DNA of 64,000 bases from Cerasicoccus sp. TK19100 (GTDB lineage Bacteria > Verrucomicrobiota > Verrucomicrobiia > Opitutales > Cerasicoccaceae), in contig NZ_JAPWDU010000006.1 of assembly GCF_027257155.1 (NCBI RefSeq), positions 372,001 through 436,000 of the forward strand, given 5' to 3'. A program made the translations under genes and the position numbers. The notes beneath the pieces were generated by a model. The model made no database searches and was not told where the DNA came from. It saw nothing but the letters and a program-made list of their open reading frames with translations. Below, piece by piece: positions 8,499 to 17,073 of this stretch. The first letter of the stretch is position 1; the number at the start of each line of letters is the position of its first letter.

Positions 8499-10136
8499 AT
8501 GCGTCGTGTTCTGCGAGTCATCTGGCTGATCGCGCTGTCGGTTGGCTTGCTGGCGGCGGTGGTGTTGTTTACCTTTCGCTGGTGGGTCACGTCGGCGGTG
8601 AATGCGATCCTGCCGCCGATCCTGGCGGAGGCACCACTGGAGTCTGCGAAGGTAGACATGCGTGAGGTTGGCCTGAACGCCTCGTTGATTGACATCCAGG
8701 AAATCAAGGCACCTGGCCTCAAGCTTACGGACACCGAGATCGAGGTCGACTACGCCGTGGGCCAACTACGACGGCAAAGCGTGGACACGGTCACCATTCG
8801 CCACTCGAATCTGTTTGTCGATCTGGATGCGCTACTCGGCCAAGCGGGCAAGGGGGCGGGCGGTTCTGCGCCAATGCAATTGCCGGAGCATTTTCCGCTG
8901 ATGCAGGTGCTGGTGCAGGGGGCCGACATCACCTTGAAAAAGGGCAACTGGCGACAGCAGTTTGCGGCGTCGGCGGATGTCAACTTTGCGCCGCGCACGA
9001 GTTTTGATCTGAGCTTGGAAGGCGAGGGCAAGCCGCTCGACCTGAGTGGGGTTGCGAACTTTGCATCGCAAAGTGGATCGGTAAAAGCCAGTTGGTCGCT
9101 GGAGGCATTGACCCATTGGCTAAAGCAAGCGCCAAGCCTGGGGCTCGCCTTGCCCGAGGTGATGAAAGACCTGACGCTGGCGGGCGACGCCTCACTTACC
9201 GCAACGGTCGGCAACGGCCAACCGCAATCCGTGCGCGCCTCAGCCAAGGCCTTGCCTTTGACGGTATCGGTCGCGGGTGCCGAGTTGCAATCCGACGCAG
9301 CGGAGGCTGCCGTTTACGGCCAGCTAGGCGAGTCCCTCAGCGCACGCATGTCGCTCAGCCCGGCGAGCTTGTCCTGGAGCGCGGGTGCCGGGCGGATCGA
9401 GGGTCTGCGTGGTGCCCTGGACCCGATATCGCTGCAACCGCTCGGCGTGTTTGCGCCGCAGACGCTTAGCTTTGATCAGTTTAGCCAAGGGGAATTATCC
9501 GCCAACGAAGGCCGCCTGACTTTTACTTATCAACCGGCGCGCGCACCGGAACTCGACGCGACGCTGGAAGCGAAAGCCTTCGATGGCCGCTTGACGATTA
9601 CCATCACCGGCAGTCCGTTGCCACCGCGTTCCCTGGTGATCAAAGTGCGCTTCGATGCGGTGAATCTGGAAGAGTTGGCTGCGCTGATGCCGGATTTCGA
9701 TGGGCGGATCATTGGCACGGTTTCGGGTGAGCTGGGCTTGCGTTTTGGCACTGAGATTGAAGGGCTGTTGCCGGGATACCTGGAGATGAAGCCTGGCACG
9801 ACCGGCCGTTTTCAATTTTACAAACAGGGCTGGGTTACGCAGGACCCGAACTTGAACCCCGTTGAGTTCGCCCAGGGCAAAGACGTCCTCACGCTACTGA
9901 AACAGCCCAACGGTGCCACGGTTTTGACGGAGCTCGCCATGCGGGATTTAAAGATGACCAAGTTTCGCCTGGACGTGACTGAGACCCAGCGGAGTGCTCC
10001 GGCAAAGGTGACTATTTCCCTCGAAGGCGAGGGCGAGGTAAAGGGCACAGCGGTGCCCGTTGTGCTCGATGTCCCCGTAACCGGGGACGTGATCGAGACG
10101 ATCAATCTCGTGTTAAAAATCCAGCAGCGTATGTAA
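8499..10136 (+). CDS. ydbH: YdbH-like AsmA-family inter-membrane bridge protein
   Basis: The 545-aa protein has one N-terminal membrane anchor (about 5-30, RVIWLIALSVGLLAAVVLF) and then a long, beta-rich periplasmic region. It ends in a DUF748/YdbH-type stretch (MPDFDGRIIGTVSGELGLRF...GLLPGYLEMKPGTTGRFQF). AsmA-like proteins such as E. coli YdbH, TamB and YhdP form hydrophobic beta-helical conduits that carry phospholipids from the inner to the outer membrane. E. coli YdbH is about 880 residues, so this one is clearly shorter. The assignment rests mainly on the order ydbH-ynbE-ydbL with the next two genes, which matches E. coli. Confidence 0.8.
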   Translation: MRRVLRVIWLIALSVGLLAAVVLFTFRWWVTSAVNAILPPILAEAPLESAKVDMREVGLNASLIDIQEIKAPGLKLTDTEIEVDYAVGQLRRQSVDTVTIRHSNLFVDLDALLGQAGKGAGGSAPMQLPEHFPLMQVLVQGADITLKKGNWRQQFAASADVNFAPRTSFDLSLEGEGKPLDLSGVANFASQSGSVKASWSLEALTHWLKQAPSLGLALPEVMKDLTLAGDASLTATVGNGQPQSVRASAKALPLTVSVAGAELQSDAAEAAVYGQLGESLSARMSLSPASLSWSAGAGRIEGLRGALDPISLQPLGVFAPQTLSFDQFSQGELSANEGRLTFTYQPARAPELDATLEAKAFDGRLTITITGSPLPPRSLVIKVRFDAVNLEELAALMPDFDGRIIGTVSGELGLRFGTEIEGLLPGYLEMKPGTTGRFQFYKQGWVTQDPNLNPVEFAQGKDVLTLLKQPNGATVLTELAMRDLKMTKFRLDVTETQRSAPAKVTISLEGEGEVKGTAVPVVLDVPVTGDVIETINLVLKIQQRM

Positions 10137-10187
10137 TTTGAGGTCACCGTAGTTGACGCCACGCATGCATGGGTTATCATTCAACGT

Positions 10188-10409
10188 ATGCTTAAACCAC
10201 ATTTTCTGGCGGCGATATTTTCGTTCGTTCTTTGCGGGTGCATCCAGACGGAGCACAAAGTCGAAACGCATCACAAGATCGATCCGATCCACATTACCGT
10301 CGATGTGAACCTGAAAGTGGAACGTGAGCTGGACGACTTCTTCGGCGATCTGGACCAGCAGTCATCGCTCATCACGGAGGACGCTTCCGAAGACGCCCGC
10401 GGTCAATAA
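10188..10409 (+). CDS. ynbE: YnbE-like outer-membrane lipoprotein
   Basis: This 73-aa precursor has a lipoprotein signal with a lipobox L-C-G-C18 (SFVLCGC). The mature part matches the YnbE pattern PIHITVDVNLKVERELDDFF followed by a short acidic tail. E. coli YnbE is about 60 residues and stacks by beta-strand augmentation onto the C-terminus of YdbH to complete a bridge to the outer membrane. The start ATG at 10188 lies 51 bp after ydbH. Its C-terminal end is 19 bp before the ydbL start. Confidence 0.85.
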   Translation: MLKPHFLAAIFSFVLCGCIQTEHKVETHHKIDPIHITVDVNLKVERELDDFFGDLDQQSSLITEDASEDARGQ

Positions 10410-10428
10410 CCCCAACGATTTTTCAGTC

Positions 10429-10797
10429 ATGAAACAGCAAGCAATTCTTGGATTTTTCCTTTCCCTCCTCTTCGCCATCACCGCACAAGCGGCCGACCTT
10501 GGCGCGATTAAAAAGTCGATGCAGGAGCGCCAACCACAGATTGAATCGCTCTGGTCACAGGGCCTGATCGGTGAGAATAACCAGGGTTACGTCGAAGCGC
10601 GTGGATCACTGAGCCCCGACCAAACGAAGCTCATTGCCGCGGAAAACGCCGACCGTAAAACCGTCTATGCGGCCATCGCTAAAAATGCCGGTGTGACGGT
10701 GGATAAAGTCGGCCAGCAGCGGGCCGCGCAAATATCCAAAGGTGCCGCCAACGGCTTGTGGCTCCAGGACGCCAAAGGCGCGTGGTATAAGAAGTAA
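10429..10797 (+). CDS. ydbL: YdbL family (DUF1318) periplasmic protein
   Basis: The 122-aa protein has a clean Sec signal peptide (cleavage after ITAQA) and a DUF1318 core: QGLIGENNQGYVEAR, then AAENADRKTVYAAIAKNAGV and the C-terminal GLWLQDAKGAWYKK, matching E. coli YdbL along its length. YdbL is thought to act as a periplasmic chaperone limiting YnbE self-assembly in the YdbH-YnbE system. The ATG at 10429 is chosen because an upstream frame extension runs through ynbE and has no signal peptide. This is the third gene of the operon. Confidence 0.88.
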   Translation: MKQQAILGFFLSLLFAITAQAADLGAIKKSMQERQPQIESLWSQGLIGENNQGYVEARGSLSPDQTKLIAAENADRKTVYAAIAKNAGVTVDKVGQQRAAQISKGAANGLWLQDAKGAWYKK

Positions 10798-10871
10798 TTG
10801 AGTGTGTCGGAATCTGCTGACATGCCGCTTCATTGAACGGGTTAGCCATGCATGTCGGGAATACATTCGAA

Positions 10872-10950
10872 TGTAGGGCTCGCGCTTGCGCGACGCCGCA
10901 ACCTGCTGGCTATGGGGCAATGGCGGCATCGCGCAAGCGCGAGCCCTACA
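10872..10950. repeat. REP-like hairpin, 22-bp perfect arms
   Basis: The arms 10872-10893 and 10929-10950 are perfect reverse complements, with core CTCGCGCTTGCGCG and a 35-base loop whose bases adjoining the arms are also partly complementary. It sits between ydbL and the convergent synthase gene. The GC-rich hairpin could end transcription from both sides, although there is no T-run; it looks like a dispersed palindromic element. Confidence 0.75.
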
Positions 10951-10978
10951 TCGTGAGGCAACGACTTGATGACGTCGC

Positions 10979-11905
10979 CTAACTCGCCAGTGAACGCAGC
11001 GCGATCGACAATTTGCGTGGCGTAGGCACATAGCATCGGCCAGCAAAGACGTCGCTATGCTTGCGCTCAATGGCACCAAGGATGCCGCCATAAACGCGGC
11101 TCATTAGCTTCACGCAAAAGCGTGAGCCGTCGCCGTCGAGGTAGGGCAATCCGGTTTCGCCAGCGCGGTAGTAGGCGCGCGCGCGGTCAATTTGCCAACG
11201 CATGAACTTTTGCCAACGTGGATCGTTGGCGTCTGGCGCGGCAAGAAAATCCCGGCTTAGATCAAACTGTTCCAGCTCTTCGCGGGGCAGGTAAATACGG
11301 TTGCGGGCAAAGTCTTCGGCGACGTCGCGCAGGATGTTCGTGAGCTGCATCGCGATGCCCATTTCGATCGCGCGCGGCACGCCTTCGATGTCCTTGAGGC
11401 CAAAGATGCGGCTCATGATCAGGCCGACGACGGATGCCACGTGGTAGCAGTAAAGTTCCAGCTCGGCCCAGTCGACGAACTCCACCGGCTTGCGGTCCCA
11501 GCAGCAGCCTTCCATGAGATCGACGTAAAAGCTCGTCGGCACGGCGTATTGGCGTGTGACCTCGGCAAAGGCGTGCGCGAAGGGCAGGTTACTTTTTCCG
11601 GCAAGCATCTTATCCAGCTCGGCTTGCAATGCGGCGAGATCTGGCTGCTCGGCGGGAGGCGTTTCGTCGATCACGTCGTCCACCCAGCGGCAGAATGCAT
11701 ACACTGCATAGGCGGCGCATTTCTTTTCGGCGGGTAGGGGAAAGGACGCGAAGAAGAAGCTCGTGGCGTGCTCGCGGGTGGATTCCTTGCACGCGGCCAA
11801 TGATGCCGCGAGCTCCGGCTTGCGGCTCCAGCCAACTTCCGGCCGGGGCGTCTCCCAGTCGGTCGGCAGTTTGCGGGTAATGGCTTCGCCTAGCGGTTTT
11901 AGCAT
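10979..11905 (-). CDS. Phytoene/squalene synthase family protein (trans-isoprenyl diphosphate synthase)
   Basis: The 308-aa protein joins two prenyl diphosphates head to head. The first Asp-rich motif is D76-D-V-I-D80 in YAFCRWVDDVIDE; the second is LTNILRD194-V-A-E-D198; both bind Mg2+-diphosphate. The conserved YCYHVASVVG block and the RNRIYLP segment are present, and the length matches CrtB and HpnD enzymes. Product identity (phytoene, dehydrosqualene or presqualene diphosphate) cannot be decided from motifs. No carotenoid or hopanoid gene is adjacent; the nearest CrtI-type enzyme in the window (60508-61989) is in an acyl-carrier context. The ATG at 11905 gives MLKPLGEAITRKLP. Confidence 0.85.
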   Translation of the reverse strand: MLKPLGEAITRKLPTDWETPRPEVGWSRKPELAASLAACKESTREHATSFFFASFPLPAEKKCAAYAVYAFCRWVDDVIDETPPAEQPDLAALQAELDKMLAGKSNLPFAHAFAEVTRQYAVPTSFYVDLMEGCCWDRKPVEFVDWAELELYCYHVASVVGLIMSRIFGLKDIEGVPRAIEMGIAMQLTNILRDVAEDFARNRIYLPREELEQFDLSRDFLAAPDANDPRWQKFMRWQIDRARAYYRAGETGLPYLDGDGSRFCVKLMSRVYGGILGAIERKHSDVFAGRCYVPTPRKLSIALRSLAS

Positions 11906-12027
11906 GCGTAGAGGAAATCGATAAGGCAGGGGCGGTTGCTCTCAACCGTCCGTTACTGTGCATAATGAAAATAGATTGTCCAACTGAATGAAACCGGAGG
12001 GCCGTGGCAACCGTCCTTACCCAATAA

Positions 12028-12055
12028 AATAGCCCGCTCAATTGAGCGGGCTATT
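12028..12055 (-). terminator. Terminator downstream of the DEAD-box helicase
   Basis: A perfect 28-bp palindrome (core AGCCCGCTCAATTGAGCGGGCT) is followed on the minus strand by TTTTATT. It lies 23 bp past the helicase stop. Confidence 0.8.
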
Positions 12056-12077
12056 GGAAAATGGGTGCTTTGGCTAA

Positions 12078-13436
12078 TTAGCCATTGGCTGCCGCGCTGC
12101 GTGGGCCGCGCTTGGCATGGAAGTTACGCTTGCCGCGTGGGCCGCCATTGCCGCGGAAACCACCGCCGCTTTTGCCACGGAAGCCGCCGCCACCGCCGCT
12201 GAAGCCGCCCTTGCCCTTGCGCTGGAAGCGCTTGCCTTGGCCGGGCTTGCCGCCGCTTTCGCGGCGGGACTCAACCTTGGGCTGGTGGAAGGGATGTGCG
12301 TCATGCGTCATGATCTGCTGCTTGATGAGACGCTCTACGGCACGAAGTTCGTTCATGTCGTTGCTCGTGCAGAAGGAGAGGGCCACACCCTCGGCACCGC
12401 CACGGGCTGTGCGACCGATGCGGTGTACGTAGGCTTCGGGTTCGTCGGGCAAATCGAAGTTCACGACCATGGTGATGTTCTTCACGTCGATGCCGCGAGC
12501 GGCGACGTCGGTTGCCACGAGGATGCCGACTTTGCCGCGGCGGAAGTTTTCCAGTGCGCGTTGGCGGGCACCTTGTGACTTGTTGCCGTGGATGGCCTCC
12601 GACTTGTGACCGGCGCGGGTCAGATGCTTGGCCAGACGGTCGGCACCGTGCTTGGTGCGGCTGAAGACGAGGGTCAAGTGGTCGCCCGGCTTTTCGCGCT
12701 GCTCGTCGAGCAAGCTTTCGAGCAGGAGCATCTTGTCGTCCTTGTCGACGAAGCACATGCGGTGGTCAACGGCGTCGGCCGTTTGCTTTTCCGGTGCGAT
12801 GCGGACTTCGGCCGGGTTGTCGAGAATCTCGTTGGCCAGATCGGTGACGTTCTTGGAGAACGTGGCCGAGAAGAACAACGACTGGCGCTCCACTGGGAGC
12901 TTATAGATGATCTTCTTGATGTCGTGAATGAAGCCCATGTCGAGCATGCGGTCGGCTTCGTCTAGCACGAAGAACTCTACGCCATCGAAGTTGAAATGGC
13001 CCTGCTCATAAAGGTCGAGCAGGCGGCCCGGAGTGGCCACCAGAATGTCCACGCCGCGGCGCAGCGCTTTGATCTGCGGAGCCGCGCCAACGCCACCATA
13101 GACGAGAGCCGTCGACAGGCGCAGGTGCTGACCGTAGGTTTCAAAACTCTTGCCGACTTGCACGGCGAGTTCACGGGTTGGGCACAGGATCAGTGCACGG
13201 AATTGCTTCTTGATCAGGCGCTGTGGGTTCTCGTGCAGTTGGTGCAGAATCGGCAGCGCGAAGGCGGCCGTTTTACCGGTGCCGGTTTGCGCGGAGCCAA
13301 GCAGGTCACGTCCTTCCAGCAGCGGCGGGATAGCCTGTGCTTGGATCGGTGACGGCGTGGTATATTGCTTTTCGCGCAAAGCGCGTTGCAGGGGCTCCGC
13401 CAGTGGCAGAGCCTCGAAGGAAGGCATTTCGCTCAT
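12078..13436 (-). CDS. rhlE: DEAD-box ATP-dependent RNA helicase, RhlE-like
   Basis: From the ATG at 13436 the product has 452 residues; an in-frame start at 13517 adds 27 residues unlike the family. It unwinds short RNA duplexes in ribosome assembly and RNA decay. Visible motifs are the Q motif TTPSPIQAQAIP (about 26-37), Walker A AQTGTGKT (49-56), DEAD (VLDEADRMLDMGF), SAT (FFSATFSKN), and motifs V/VI (VATDVAARGID, HRIGRTARGG). The last 70 residues form a Gly/Arg/Lys-rich RNA-binding tail (GGFSGGGGGFRGKSGG), similar in style to the RNase R tail in this window. A helicase and RNase R can act together on structured RNA, but the genes are not linked. Confidence 0.92.
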   Translation of the reverse strand: MSEMPSFEALPLAEPLQRALREKQYTTPSPIQAQAIPPLLEGRDLLGSAQTGTGKTAAFALPILHQLHENPQRLIKKQFRALILCPTRELAVQVGKSFETYGQHLRLSTALVYGGVGAAPQIKALRRGVDILVATPGRLLDLYEQGHFNFDGVEFFVLDEADRMLDMGFIHDIKKIIYKLPVERQSLFFSATFSKNVTDLANEILDNPAEVRIAPEKQTADAVDHRMCFVDKDDKMLLLESLLDEQREKPGDHLTLVFSRTKHGADRLAKHLTRAGHKSEAIHGNKSQGARQRALENFRRGKVGILVATDVAARGIDVKNITMVVNFDLPDEPEAYVHRIGRTARGGAEGVALSFCTSNDMNELRAVERLIKQQIMTHDAHPFHQPKVESRRESGGKPGQGKRFQRKGKGGFSGGGGGFRGKSGGGFRGNGGPRGKRNFHAKRGPRSAAANG

Positions 13437-13552
13437 ATAGGTCTGTATGCCCGCAGGCTGTGAAGCCGGAATTAAAGTGGCGGGCGCTCTCGATGAAGTG
13501 ATGTGAATCTGAAACAATCACTCATCGACGGAGACCGGTTCAGGAGCCAAAC

Positions 13553-13574
13553 GCCGCCTGAGGCGGCCGTTTTT
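13553..13574. terminator. GC-rich palindrome with T-run
   Basis: GCCGCCT-G-AGGCGGC (13553-13567) is followed by CGTTTTT on the plus strand. No plus-strand gene ends here. On the minus strand it is 70 bp past the zinc-ribbon gene with only a short T-run, so its role is unsure. Confidence 0.4.
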
Positions 13575-13645
13575 CGGGACAATCCCGGGTAGCTTGGGTC
13601 GCGACAATGGGCATTCGTGCGCCCTTGGCAAGCGAAATGTTTGGT

Positions 13646-13861
13646 CTATTTACGATTTTTAATCGGCAATTGCGCTCCACAAAACGGGCAGAAAGCAATT
13701 TCAACATAGGACGACCCGCCGTCGTGCATGATTAGCCCATAAGCGTTCTGTCGCTCTAAATGTATAATCGTCCGATCAGGACAATCGTAGGGATTAGGAT
13801 GCTCACTACAGTTGTGGCTTACCGCAGCATCCATCTCATCACAGCAGTGAGCCATCTTCAC
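13646..13861 (-). CDS. Small cysteine-rich protein, probable DUF6980 type
   Basis: The 71-aa protein has an N-terminal CC pair (MKMAHCCDEMDAAV), a CSEHPNPYDCPD segment, then GLIMHDGGSSYVEIAFCPFCG ending in a CPFCG zinc-knuckle. The spacing of cysteines suggests one structural zinc site. I recall a family named DUF6980 with the same CPDR...YGLIMHDGGSSY...CPWCG layout; its function is unknown. It is 34 bp downstream of the ArsC-like gene on the same strand. Confidence 0.75.
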   Translation of the reverse strand: MKMAHCCDEMDAAVSHNCSEHPNPYDCPDRTIIHLERQNAYGLIMHDGGSSYVEIAFCPFCGAQLPIKNRK

Positions 13862-13895
13862 TTTAATCTTTTTCCTTTAATTTTTAATCTCCCAT

Positions 13896-14249
13896 CTACC
13901 CGACTTGCGCCACCCACTCGGTTTCCTTAAAGCCGACCAGTGTCACGCCGTCGCCGATGAGGAACGGGCGTTTGACGAGGTTACCGGTCTGCTGAAGCCG
14001 GGCAAAGGCTTGATCGTTCGTCAGGTCGGAGAGCTCGTCTTTGATGCCGCTGGTGCGGTAGTCGCCACTGCTGGTGTTGAGCAGCTTCTTGATCTCGCCA
14101 TTGTAGGCATCGAGCATGGTCTGCAGCTCGGCAGGGGAGGGCGGTGTCTCGCGGATCGGCAGGCGCTCGTAGGTAACGCCATGTTCGTCCAGCCACTTGC
14201 GCGCCTTGCGGCAGGTGGAGCACTTGTCGTATTCGTAGAATTTGAGCAT
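13896..14249 (-). CDS. ArsC/Spx-family thioredoxin-fold reductase
   Basis: The 117-aa protein begins MLKFYEYDKCSTCRKARKWL, placing C10-S-T-C13 at the start of the first helix as in the Spx/ArsC/YffB superfamily. The rest (ETPPSPAELQTML, LNTSSGDYR, TGNLVKRPFLIGDGVTLVGF) follows the family over its full length, including the Arg-Pro turn KRPFLI. Members are glutaredoxin-linked arsenate reductases or proteins of unknown substrate. No ars genes are adjacent, so arsenate reduction should not be assumed. Confidence 0.85.
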   Translation of the reverse strand: MLKFYEYDKCSTCRKARKWLDEHGVTYERLPIRETPPSPAELQTMLDAYNGEIKKLLNTSSGDYRTSGIKDELSDLTNDQAFARLQQTGNLVKRPFLIGDGVTLVGFKETEWVAQVG

Positions 14250-14298
14250 GGAGAAGGGGGTTGGGTTTTAAATGGTGGCGGAGTGGCGGATGCTTGGC

Positions 14299-14388
14299 GG
14301 AACGCGAATTTCCACATTCGCCTACTATCTATCATACATGGTTCCAGTCACCATCAGCGCGTGATGCGAATGTGGAAATTCGCGTTCC
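14299..14388. repeat. Long hairpin, 23-bp perfect arms, with T6 on the plus strand
   Basis: Arms 14299-14321 and 14366-14388 are perfect complements (core CGCGAATTTCCACATTCG) separated by 44 bases. TTTTTT follows on the plus strand (14389-14394), yet both flanking genes (guaB and the ArsC-like gene) read on the minus strand. It may be an inserted palindromic element or the terminator of an unseen plus-strand transcript. Confidence 0.7.
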
Positions 14389-14402
14389 TTTTTTGGATCC
14401 GC

Positions 14403-15959
14403 CTACTCCTTGGTGGTTTTGACTTCGACGACGTCGTGGGGGGCGCTTTCGCGTTGGCCGGCGGGGGAGACGCGGATGTAGCGGGCGCGTTCCTTGTGCT
14501 CGGCGAGGTTGTTTGCGCCGAGGTAGCCCATGCCGCTTTGGAGGCCGCCGGTTAGCTGGTCGAGCACGGCGTCAACGCTACCGGATACTTCCTTAAGTGC
14601 TTCAATGCCCTCGGCCGCGATCTTGCGGTTCCTGTCTTTGCTGGCGTGGCCGTAGCGGGCGGCGCTACCGGCCTTCATGGCTTCGAGGCTGCCCATGCCG
14701 CGGTATTGTTTGTAAAGTTTGCCGTCGATTTCGAGGATCTGCCCCGGTGCCTCGCGGCAACCGGCGAGCAGGCTGCCGCACATGACGGCGTCTGCAAGGG
14801 TGAGGGCCTTAACGATGTCGCCGCTCTTGGTGATACCGCCGTCGGCGAGAATCTTCACGCCATATTTCTTGGCGGCCTGGCTGCACACGTAGAGCGCGGT
14901 GAGCTGGGGAATGCCGACGCCGGCGACGATGCGCGTCGTGCAAATGGAGCCCGGGCCCTGGCCGACCTTGATCGCGTTGGCACCTGCCTCAGCGAGGAAG
15001 CCCACGCCTTCGGCGCTGGTGACGTTGCCCGCGATGATCGTCAGGTCCTTGAATTCGCTTCGGATCAGGCGGATGGCCTGGCCGACGCCTTCGCTGTGGC
15101 CGTGGGCAGTGGAGATCGCCACGGCGTCGAGGCCTTCATTAACGAGGGCACCGACGTGGCCGATGATGCGGTCGCGGTCGAGGTCGCCCTCGCTGGTGCG
15201 CGGGGCGGATACGGCGGCACCGCACACGAGGCGGAATTCCTTGTCGCGCGCCGGTTTGACGTTGGCGCGTTGTTCGTCGTTGATGCGCTCGATGTCGCTC
15301 AGTGTGAACAGGCCGTGGAGGCGGTCCTGCTCATCGACGACGAGCAGCTTGTGAATGCCCAGATGGTCGTTGAAAAACTTATCCGCCGCCGCGATGGGGT
15401 CATCTTCGATGGTCTTGGTCGAGATGGTGTAAACATCACCGCGAGGCGTCATGGCCTCGATGACTTTGCGGTCGCGGTAGCGTTCCTTGACGACACGTCC
15501 GGGCAGAAGGCCGAGGAGCTTGCCGCTGTCTTCGACAACGGGGAAGGTGCTGAACTTATAGCCCTTTTCCTCGATGATTTCGAGGACGTCGGCAATGTAG
15601 GCGTCGGGGCCGATCTTGATCGGGTCCTGAATCAGGCCATGGATGTTATTTTTAACGCGGGCTACCTGCTTGATCTGCTCGCGCTCGCTCATGTTGTAGT
15701 GGATGAGCCCGAGGCCGCCGTTGGAGGCCATGGCGATGGCCATGGTGGCTTCGGTGACGGTGTCCATGTCCGACGATATGATGGGCAGGGACAAATGCAG
15801 GCCGTGGGAAAGCTCCACCTCAGTGACCGTGTTGCGCGGCAAAACGGCTGAGTGGCGGGTGGCCAGGGTTACGTCGTCATACGTGAGCGCGATGCCAGAA
15901 TTGGCGATAAAAAATTGTTCGGCGCTCTTGTAAAATGCTTGGTCGATGGATTCGCTCAT
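14403..15959 (-). CDS. guaB: IMP dehydrogenase, divergent
   Basis: This 518-aa enzyme converts IMP to XMP with NAD+, the committed step of GMP synthesis. It has a TIM barrel interrupted by a CBS pair (about 115-230), catalytic Cys340 in GPGSICTTR, the IMP-phosphate loop [21 protein letters not shown], and the flap dyad Arg435-Tyr436 in [10 protein letters not shown]. Two features are odd. The usual Asp of the DS(S/T)(H/A)GHS segment that contacts the NAD ribose is Ser283 ([12 protein letters not shown]). The VPYKG-type segment after EGIE is replaced by ALKEVSG (454-460). All other landmarks support IMPDH rather than GMP reductase. The gene diverges from menC across 73 bp. Confidence 0.9.
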   Translation of the reverse strand: MSESIDQAFYKSAEQFFIANSGIALTYDDVTLATRHSAVLPRNTVTEVELSHGLHLSLPIISSDMDTVTEATMAIAMASNGGLGLIHYNMSEREQIKQVARVKNNIHGLIQDPIKIGPDAYIADVLEIIEEKGYKFSTFPVVEDSGKLLGLLPGRVVKERYRDRKVIEAMTPRGDVYTISTKTIEDDPIAAADKFFNDHLGIHKLLVVDEQDRLHGLFTLSDIERINDEQRANVKPARDKEFRLVCGAAVSAPRTSEGDLDRDRIIGHVGALVNEGLDAVAISTAHGHSEGVGQAIRLIRSEFKDLTIIAGNVTSAEGVGFLAEAGANAIKVGQGPGSICTTRIVAGVGIPQLTALYVCSQAAKKYGVKILADGGITKSGDIVKALTLADAVMCGSLLAGCREAPGQILEIDGKLYKQYRGMGSLEAMKAGSAARYGHASKDRNRKIAAEGIEALKEVSGSVDAVLDQLTGGLQSGMGYLGANNLAEHKERARYIRVSPAGQRESAPHDVVEVKTTKE

Positions 15960-16032
15960 GGCAATGTGTATTGCCGTTGGGAATTATGGGCTGGCGCCTA
16001 ACCTCGGCAAGTGAAAAGCTTCATTATTCTCC

Positions 16033-17073
16033 ATGACCCCTTTGTCGCCTGATCAGCATCTCCAATTCGAGTACCGTGGCTATCGTCGCCGGTTTCGAAA
16101 AGCGCTCAAAACAGCGCACGGAGAGTGGCCGGAGCGCGAGGGCGTGGTGATCCGCTTATCCATGGAAAACGGTCGCACCGGCTATGGCGAGATCGCGCCT
16201 ATTCCGTGGTTTTCCCCCGAGCTGGCGCGTCAACTGGCCAACCAGCCGCTCCCGGAGGCGCTGGGGCTGGATCGCATTGGCAAGGTTGTGCAGCCGACGA
16301 TTATTAAGGAGGTCGCCGAGCCCACGGTTCGCTGGGCCTTCGAGTGCGCAGTCACGCAACTGGTCGACCCGACTTTACCCGGCGTGCGTGTGCCGATTGC
16401 GGGTCTACTGCCCGCGGGCGAGGCTGCCGTCGGAACGCTTTCGCGGCAATTGGCCTCGGGACGCCGTGCCTACAAATGGAAGATCGGTGTGCTGCCCTGC
16501 GCCGACGAGCTGGCCTTGGCGAACCAATTAATGGCCAGTTTGCCCCGTGGTGTACGCCTGCGCTTTGACGCCAATTGCGGCCTGGGTGACGATGACTACG
16601 CTGCGTGGCTGAGCTGGTGCACGGCGCATCGTCACGTCGTGGATTACATTGAGCAGCCGCTGCCCGTAGGCCGGGAGCAGGAGATGTTTGACCGCGCGAA
16701 GGGCATGGATGTGCCCATTGCGCTGGATGAATCGATAGCCGGGGTGGAGTCGCTGATCCGCCTTGCCGGGCAGTTTCCGCAGGCGGTGCTGATCGTGAAA
16801 CCGTCGCTCTTGGGCTCCCGCGGGGAGTATTTACGCTGGCGGACCGGGCACCCGCGCAACCGGGTGGTGTATTCCACGGGTTTCGAGACGGCGATCGGCT
16901 TAAAGGCCGTTTGGGAACTCGCCGCGCTGGACTGGCCACCGCTGGCACCGGCGGGGCTCGACGCAAGCTCCGCCTTGGAAGAAGACGGCCTTTGCCCGCT
17001 GCGCATCGGCTGGGAACTGTGCAACGCCGACTGGCCCAATGGCCTGGAGCACGAGGTATGGGACAAGCTCTGA
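16033..17073 (+). CDS. menC: o-Succinylbenzoate synthase
   Basis: The 346-aa enolase-superfamily enzyme dehydrates SHCHC to o-succinylbenzoate in menaquinone synthesis. Catalytic Lys148 and Lys150 lie in RRAYKWKIGV. Metal ligands are Asp179 (RFDANCG), Glu207 (YIEQPL) and Asp232 (ALDESI), and Lys256 (VKPSLLG) is the opposite-face base. Family length is normal. It overlaps menE by 16 bp, so the two are translationally coupled. The other men genes are not in the window. Confidence 0.9.
   Translation: MTPLSPDQHLQFEYRGYRRRFRKALKTAHGEWPEREGVVIRLSMENGRTGYGEIAPIPWFSPELARQLANQPLPEALGLDRIGKVVQPTIIKEVAEPTVRWAFECAVTQLVDPTLPGVRVPIAGLLPAGEAAVGTLSRQLASGRRAYKWKIGVLPCADELALANQLMASLPRGVRLRFDANCGLGDDDYAAWLSWCTAHRHVVDYIEQPLPVGREQEMFDRAKGMDVPIALDESIAGVESLIRLAGQFPQAVLIVKPSLLGSRGEYLRWRTGHPRNRVVYSTGFETAIGLKAVWELAALDWPPLAPAGLDASSALEEDGLCPLRIGWELCNADWPNGLEHEVWDKL

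Noticed and set aside
13896-14249. Arsenate resistance operon
   Set aside because: Only the ArsC/Spx-fold protein is present; no arsB, acr3 or arsR nearby.
14646-15851. 401-codon plus-strand frame antisense to guaB
   Set aside because: Shadow of a strongly conserved gene; no motif of its own.
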